NCBI GenBank assembly: GCA_021234535.1
Contig: CM037842.1
Coordinates: forward strand, 22,197,106-22,261,105
DNA from: Stichopus chloronotus
Lineage: Eukaryota; Echinodermata; Holothuroidea; Aspidochirotida; Stichopodidae
DNA: 64,000 nt
Direction: 5' to 3'
Shown: positions 59,122 through 64,000 of the stretch, piece after piece
Position numbering within the stretch: position 1 is the stretch's first letter
Layout: each line of letters opens with the position of its first letter
Program-made: the position numbers and the translations under genes
The notes under the pieces: generated by a model
Told to the model about the DNA's origin: nothing
Seen by the model: the letters and a program-made list of their open reading frames with translations, nothing else
Database searches by the model: none

Positions 59122-60415
59122 GACCTGTCCAAATTGTGGTTTTTCCAGAATAATTTGAAAAGCATACGAGCGATTAAGTTGAAACTTGGTAAGGTTGTGC
59201 ATGATGCCAATATGTGCGAGTTGTATTAGTTGTATGGTAAATCAAGTCAAATTTGCTGAGTTTTTGAGAAAAAAAGCCAATTTTGCCCCAAAATTGCTAT
59301 TTCCAGCATATCTTGAGAAATATTTGAGCATTTAATGCAAAAACTTACCTGAGAATGAAATATTCAAGGTATACCACCTTTGTAGTAAAGAAAGTGAAAT
59401 TTGCTGATTTTTTAGACAAAAAGCCAATGTTGTCCCAAAATTTGTATTTCCAGCATATCTTCATAACTATTAGACCAATCAACTTAAATTTTTCCAAGGA
59501 CTTACCTGAGAACGCATTGTTCAACATAATATTACTGTAACGGTAAATCCAGTGAAATTTGCTGATTTTGGAGAAAAAAGGCCAATTTTGTCCCAAAATT
59601 GGTATTTCCAGCATATCTTGAGATGTCCTTGAGCATTTAATGCAAAATTTTGCAAGGACTTACTTGAGAATGTAATATTCAGGGTATATCACTTTTGTAT
59701 TAAAGAGAGTGAAATGTGCTGATGTTTTTAGAAAAAAGCCAATTTTGCCCCAAAATTTGTATTTCCACCATATCTTGAGAGCTAATTAAGCACTATAATG
59801 AAGATACAGTATATTACTCTTATAGTAAACTGGTGAAATTGTATGATTGTATGATAACAAACTTAGAGCCAGCATCTGGGTCAAAAGACACCACCTTTTC
59901 AACTTTAGCCAAAACACCATTAGCAGAACTGGCCCCTGTGGATAATGTCCTTTATGAGAACATTATTTTTAAATCAAACAATATTTTTAGCAGAACCAGG
60001 TCCTTCACAGGTAAATAGGAGACTTATGTGCAAATACCCATAGAGGGATGCTCTTATATCCTGCCCCTAACTCTAACCACTAAGCCTAACCTACACGGAA
60101 CAACCCAATGTTATAATTGTGTTATGTAGCGTAATATGCACAGATAATTTTTAACCCTTAGTTATCGTTACTTGAGCCTAGTAGCACCAGACTATACCCT
60201 TAAGTTTGCTACTTTACAGTAGATATCAGTATTGAGATGCTTACCACCATTTTATACTTGAAGAATGTTTGCCACTCATTTACAACCAGTTCCCCGAACT
60301 AGGTCTCTGTGAGATGTGGTTGCAGTAAACTATTACAAATCCCTATGTGCATGCCCTGTATTTAAATCAATGCATGTTGGCGATGAGATACACAACTCCG
60401 TGGAATGCCCTCTTG
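59122..60415 (+). repeat. Dispersed repeat R1, most complete copy
   Basis: In order: 'gcgttcggacctgtccaaattg'-type start and 'tttttccagaataatttgaa'; four units of 147-158 bp (landmark 'tttccagcatatctt' at about 59301, 59448, 59606 and 59763); 'aatcaaacaatatttttagcag'; 'taactctaaccactaa'; 'gttatgtagcgtaatatgca'; 'ctctgtgagatgtggttgca'; and the end 'gatgagatacacaactccg'...'ccctcttg' at 60415. No protein-coding frame runs through it. Confidence 0.75.
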
Positions 60416-60425
60416 TTTAAAATTG

Positions 60426-60472
60426 CTTTCACATGCACACAAACACACACACACTCACGCACATACACACCC
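60426..60472 (+). repeat. CA-rich microsatellite
   Basis: An imperfect CA array ('cacacacacactcacgcac') lies just outside the R1 right end. Another short CA run lies near 60828-60845. Confidence 0.75.
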
Positions 60473-60474
60473 GT

Positions 60475-61230
60475 TTGGGGCGCCGATCGGGGACATGAAC
60501 TTTTCCACATGTAATGGGGGACATCCTCACTTTGTAGATGATACCCCCAGTTGATTATATTTAGCCTTGCATTTATCCCCGATCCACACCAGAAACGGGA
60601 TTGTGTGTATATTTTTGACACACAGACACCCTATACACAGATATAGATCCATAAAATAGGTTATTGGGGAAAAGGTTAGATTGACCTATAGAGGTAAGAG
60701 CGCATATCTCAAACCCCAATTTGCATTATGTTAGAATATTTAGAGACGGGGACATCCCCGTTTTTTCGTCGTAACCCTTGTTGCAAGCTCGAAGTTCTTG
60801 TGTTCGGCGCCCTAAACAAACCCGTGCATACACGCACACACACCCATATCTTCGCATACCGTCTTGACAAGCACCCATATGGAGGTGTTTCTGTACACTA
60901 TAACTATCAGGTTTAGATCCTCATTTACCAAATATCAACCTCACAAAATGCCACCATGGTAACTGATGCTGTGGCAACTAAGAAATCCATAATTTTATCC
61001 AAATATCAAGCAACCTAATCAGTATCTCATCCCATACTTGACATGTTTATGTATGAGATGAAAAACAAAACGTTATGTCCCTCTAGAACCTAAGCCAACG
61101 CACCTTACATAGAATTTTAGGCTAGGTGCTTGTCGAGTTTGGCATTACGTCTATTCTCTATCGAGCATTTAACTTAATTATTTCACTTCTTTTTACCATA
61201 TACCTGTTATTCATTAGGGAAAGAGATAAA
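60475..61230. other. Anonymous sequence, no gene recognised
   Basis: Only short frames without domains are present. Confidence 0.35.
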
Positions 61231-61232
61231 AA

Positions 61233-61400
61233 CAAGGAGGCAATCCTCTGAGTTGCAAATCTTATCCCTATCGTTTTGCATGGTCATTCGATACCTCTAA
61301 CTTCACGTGGGCTGAGCTGTATATTACTTTCATCAGCGATACAGATTGCTTGTTGTGGAGAGAGGTGCTGAATATTGAACTTGTTTGGTGGATTGACATC
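61233..61400 (+). repeat. R1 left-end copy
   Basis: The copy begins 'caaggaggcaatcctctgag' and continues 'gttgcaaatcttatccctat' and 'attcgatacctctaac'. It then has the internal 'cagattgcttgttgtgg' and 'ggtgctgaatatt' block. The matching sites are 16916-17075 and 2410-2470. The minus-strand frame 61657-61268 overlaps it. Confidence 0.55.
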
Positions 61401-64000
61401 CAATTCATAACACTAGAAAAGTGGTTACGAAAATCGTAACCACACTGTTTATGAGTGCGTATAGAGGGGGAGTTATTTACGTTCTTTTGTGACCGTCGGT
61501 TGGTAGTAGAAGGGGAATTTCTATGTTTGTTTTCAACAGATAGGGCCACATAAATATATTTAAGAAGATGGAAGCCGTGTCTGGATTCTCCAAATATATT
61601 TGTGGCAAACTGTTGGAACCAAAACGTAAAAACGTCGAATACTGTACATGATGCCAATCTTGGGTTGTAGGCTACTGCAGGCTACTAAGTATGTAGATCT
61701 ACTATGCTACAGGTCGCGTTTGGTTGCAATTACTTCAGGGTTAATGATGACATTCAACCCAAACTTAGTGCTGCTGGCTGTGAGAGCTTTCCTGTACTTT
61801 CACCAGATGTGATCATGTATTAATGTCTGGAGTCATGGTCAGTAGTCACGTGTCCAGGTGCATTTCAACTACAAACTGTTCTCTGACTTTCATTTATCAT
61901 CATAAACTTTGAATATTTTGAAAGAAAATGTCTATTTTGCCATACAGTTCTACCTTGCTGGATTCAACGAGTTAAACAAAACTATGGGAAGCAATAGCCT
62001 ACTGTCAGCCTGACTTGCTGCTTTCTTTATCATACTTGATAACAGTTAAAGACTGTCAACTGCCTAAAGCCTTGGAAAAGTAACATATGATTGAAGTTGT
62101 GAGTGGAATATAATGGTTAGTAGAACAGTAATTGCTTTCAATGTTTGAAGTAGTCTTGGTCAAGACTTAGTGAATCTTTCCCCTTTTCCTGTCCACATTC
62201 CAACAACGCCTGTTATTACCGCTACTCCCTCGTACGGCCCCTTCTGTTCTGAACTGTTATCCTTGAGTTGCTTTCGTTGGTCATTGGTTGGGCATTGATC
62301 GACTCTTATAGCGTAGTGAGACGCGTGCTGTATCAATGAGTTAGTAGAACTGTATGGGATGTGTAAAGGAAGAAGAAAATACTACCATCGTCTTAACACA
62401 AGACTATGTTTGAAGAAGAAGTACATGAGAGAATTTATTTTCCGTTTTGCTCTTCGTGTACTGTACTCAATCTAGTGAACTCAGTGCTACTAGTTTCTGC
62501 AAGTGTTACTTTTAATATTTTGAAAAGGGGAGACTGAATAGGTCCTATATATTTTATACAAGAAGCACTTCTTTTACCTTTGTATAAGCTTTGTAGTTTG
62601 AATATCATGATACATTGCAGCCTTCACCTTGGCGGGTAGAGTGGGATATTGTGACATTTCCAAAAGTAAATTCAAAAGATGCAACTATGGCTACAGTTCC
62701 AGTCTGTCGTTTCCCAACTTTTACTCTCCTTTTCAAATGATTAATAGCAATCTTGCTCTAATATTTATATATGTTAGCTGTAAATTAAAACATCTGTATA
62801 CGTGAACAAAAACGAAGAAAAGGGTTATAGCAAAAATAAGGCATAATGCAAATAAGTCAAATGTCCAACCAAGCTTCTAGTCTCTTTTCAGTGTGGCAGG
62901 TAGCCTGCTTCTTATTAGGCCCTTAATTCACTAGGCTGCTCAGTCACTTGCTTCCGAGCTACGTTTAGGCCTTAGAATAAGGGAGTAGGCTAATGTTAAT
63001 AACTTTTGTACACCCTTTATGTCCAGCTGACTGATCTGCAAAAATATTCTAGTTCATCTTTTCAGTCAACCACTGACCACATGTGAATTAATTTTAAGTT
63101 ACGAGCTCCTTTAATATCTTCAGTCATGCCCCTAGTTCGTGCTCAGCCTGCCTGCTTCAGAGATAAAAAAAAAAAAGCCCTATAGAAACCCCTCCCCATC
63201 CAAGTTGTCTGTTTAGTAAAATAAAACATGGATGTGCCTTCCTATTTTATATCCAGTAGCCAATCTCCACTGAACACGAGAGAACTGTTACGGATGGTAG
63301 GCTATACGCTCATACGAGGGCGACTTGCCTTCTTCCAGAGATGCCGAGTTGCCTGATGTGTATAAGCACTTAGTACATGCCGATTTGTCAGACTTCCCAA
63401 AGGCACTGAAAAGTGTGAAGCTGTTTTGTCTTACATGGGCGAGTTGTCCATGCCTTTATGTGCGTGTTCTTTGAACGTTACTCTTTTTACACTGAAAAAC
63501 AAATTTAAACCCCTTTCGGGGTTTCTGTTGACAAAACAAGTCGGACAAAACTTTACTAGTTATTGCCAAGAGCTAACAAACAAATTTTAGGCCAAAATAC
63601 ACATTTAACAACTACAAATAAATCGTCAGGAATTGGCCGCATCGATTTCTGCCGTAGAGTTTGCACACAGGTACTCGCGCCCAAGTATGCCCAGAGTGCA
63701 AACTATGCTCCGTCATGCGTGGATACGAATCATCCGATGAACATTTACTGTAGACCTATATGGTATCATACCCTATATAGAAGTTGGAGATCCCTCCGCA
63801 TTTTGTTCGCCACCGGTGAAAGTCCCTATTAGGGACATTTGGGCAACTTTTTTGGTATTTTATCCTTTAAGATGGGTCCTTTTGTGGATTGAATATTGAA
63901 GTAGGCGAGTTAAAGTATACATGTTGTGAAAATGGAGGAAATTGAAACAATTATAGAAAAGTTATGGAATCTTAGGTGGCGGAGCATCATCGTTGGAGGC
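61400..64000. other. Anonymous sequence, no gene recognised
   Basis: Two short palindromes are visible: AAACCCC-tttcg-GGGGTTT-like near 63508-63525, and GTCCCTATTAGGGAC near 63821-63835. Open frames up to 89 codons lack domains. No RNA gene is recognised. Confidence 0.35.

Noticed and set aside
59007..59210. Frames rich in T-H-T-H repeats
   Set aside because: They are translations of a GT microsatellite.
61268..61657. 129-codon minus-strand frame
   Set aside because: It overlaps an R1 left-end repeat copy and contains no recognised domain.
1..64000. tRNA, rRNA, CRISPR arrays or bacterial operons
   Set aside because: No cloverleaf-like gene, conserved rRNA stretch, spacer-repeat array or operon-like gene packing was recognised by eye. 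A covariance-model scan was not possible.

Overview
The window looks like AT-rich, intron- and repeat-laden nuclear DNA of a marine invertebrate. Three things suggest an animal: immunoglobulin-fold exons split by phase-1 introns, THAP zinc-finger coding sequence, and a mixture of non-LTR, Penelope-like, P-type, hAT-type and TTAA-flanked elements. An echinoderm or other invertebrate deuterostome is my best guess. It rests on overall texture, such as frequent 'taggcctac'-type strings and the repeat mix, and not on a diagnostic marker. No bacterial genes, operons or CRISPR arrays are visible. Nearly all long ORFs are repeat-derived or chance ORFs, so the real coding sequence had to be read from splice signals.

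The best-supported host gene is on the minus strand. A signal-peptide exon (42788-42728) ends in phase 1. An exon (16307-16176) carries the N-terminal half of a V-type Ig domain, the next (15187-14969) the C-terminal half, and the next (13266-13087) the first half of a second Ig domain. All four join in phase 1 with consensus splice sites. The second half of the second Ig domain was not found, so the gene is either incomplete here or continues beyond the window. A possible 5' untranslated exon lies near 43431-43640.

The proposed 26.4-kb first coding intron (16308-42727) is a mobile-element reservoir. It holds a complete-ended P-type element (17619-20645), a decayed non-LTR retrotransposon (about 23.09-25.69 kb), a palindromic AT-rich cluster (26.15-26.65 kb), a TTAA-flanked MITE (28228-28475), a Penelope-like RT fragment (33088-33725), two copies of a composite repeat with ~155-bp internal units, a 1.3-kb hAT-like element (38455-39791) and two arrays of ~145-bp tandem repeats.

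The left 12 kb holds a possible small three-exon gene on the plus strand (4475-7035, encoding 41 residues). It also has a candidate first exon of a THAP protein on the minus strand (11925-11840), a second TTAA MITE (8614-8851), a perfect 53-bp palindrome (10929-10981) and several dispersed repeats. The right 20 kb holds a GC-rich hAT-like element (44252-44995) with a relic relative, a scrambled non-LTR relic (55279-56915), and a head-to-head pair of ~155-bp-unit arrays (57.9-60.4 kb). The rest is anonymous sequence in which I see no gene.

No single novel defence-type system is evident. The most interesting items are the P-type element with its residual THAP and C-terminal transposase exons, the split-exon Ig gene, and the composite repeat family with inverted-repeat-like ends.
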